DNA of 57,438 nt, from assembly GCA_944380095.1 (NCBI GenBank), contig CALWGP010000002.1, positions 1 through 57,438 of the forward strand, read 5' to 3'. Positions 57,319-57,438 of this stretch are shown piece by piece. The DNA comes from an uncultured Lachnospiraceae bacterium (GTDB lineage: Bacteria > Bacillota > Clostridia > Lachnospirales > Lachnospiraceae). Both the position numbers and the translations under genes were made by a program. Below the pieces are notes generated by a model that was not told where the DNA came from, made no database searches, and was given only the letters and a program-made list of their open reading frames with translations. Each line of letters starts with the position of its first letter. Position 1 is the stretch's first letter.

Positions 57319-57438
57319 TTATTCTGCCGATACTTCGTCCTGCTTTGCCAGATGAACCATGGCGGCGGCGATCCCGTTACATTCCAGCGTCACTTCCTTT
57401 GTTTCGGCGTCCCACTCCCACGTATAAAAGGTCAGGCC
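57319..57438 (-). CDS. C-terminus of an unidentified protein (partial)
   Basis: The last 39 codons of a minus-strand gene that enters from the right edge. The visible end includes GLTFYTWEWDAETKEVTLEC and finishes AKQDEVSAE before TAA. It sits nine bases from the terminator. Too short for a family call. Confidence 0.55.
   Translation of the reverse strand, partial: GLTFYTWEWDAETKEVTLECNGIAAAMVHLAKQDEVSAE

Overview
The window reads as a chromosomal segment of a spore-forming Clostridia member, most likely Lachnospiraceae. Supporting signs are class III fructose-1,6-bisphosphatase, SpoVAE, a GerMN lipoprotein, the YerC/YecD, DUF1836, DUF5721 and DUF6512 families, AGGAGG-type ribosome binding sites, sigma-A promoters with 17-bp spacers, and tRNA genes without an encoded CCA. 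The DNA is fairly GC-rich except for one AT-rich island at about 39.65-41.88 kb. Most genes lie on the minus strand in long, tightly packed operons.

Layout. 0-5 kb (minus): the start of a SymE-like gene at the left edge, then pcrA, a small membrane protein and rlmD in transcription order. 5.1-6.7 kb (plus): an orphan NMT1-like binding lipoprotein and a DUF6512 membrane protein. 6.8-7.5 kb: cspA and yerC. 7.6-9.6 kb: glmS behind a promoter that is followed at once by a terminator-like hairpin. 9.6-17.3 kb (minus): an operon comEA, response regulator, histidine kinase, GerMN lipoprotein, comEC, holA and a zinc-ribbon protein. 17.4-22.8 kb (minus): argJ, argB and argD, then a sugar-type binding protein and a DUF606 transporter.

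22.9-32.6 kb (minus): a GNAT gene and a seven-gene block. The block begins with an 861-residue fusion of CoA-disulfide-reductase, rhodanese, siroheme reductase and ferredoxin modules. It continues with hemA, sirC, hemC, cobA-hemD, hemB and hemL, which together make precorrin-2 and sirohydrochlorin. The block therefore appears to encode a siroheme enzyme together with the supply of its cofactor. 33-35.6 kb: divergent argC and argG share a control region with two ARG boxes; argJ has a third.

35.7-39.4 kb: DUF1294, an orphan LytTR regulator, DegV, DUF5721, SpoVAE and DUF1836. The degV and DUF1836 promoters share a 21-bp inverted-repeat motif. 39.5-41.9 kb: tRNA-Pro(AGG), then an AT-rich three-gene island of an HTH regulator, a DarG-like macrodomain protein and a DarT-like DNA ADP-ribosyltransferase. 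42-48.9 kb: a lipoprotein, a eukaryotic-type HisA, tRNA-Val and tRNA-Ala, dapA-dapB-fbp, a CobO/BtuR-type enzyme and a double-OB SSB-like protein. 49-57.4 kb: typA, exoA, mgtE with an attenuator-like leader, yigZ, a class A penicillin-binding protein, and the end of an unidentified gene.

The strongest leads for something undescribed are the HTH/DarG/DarT island with its DarT C-terminal extension, the reductase fusion with its siroheme operon, the DUF1836-degV operator, the mgtE leader, and the hairpin array between argJ and argB.
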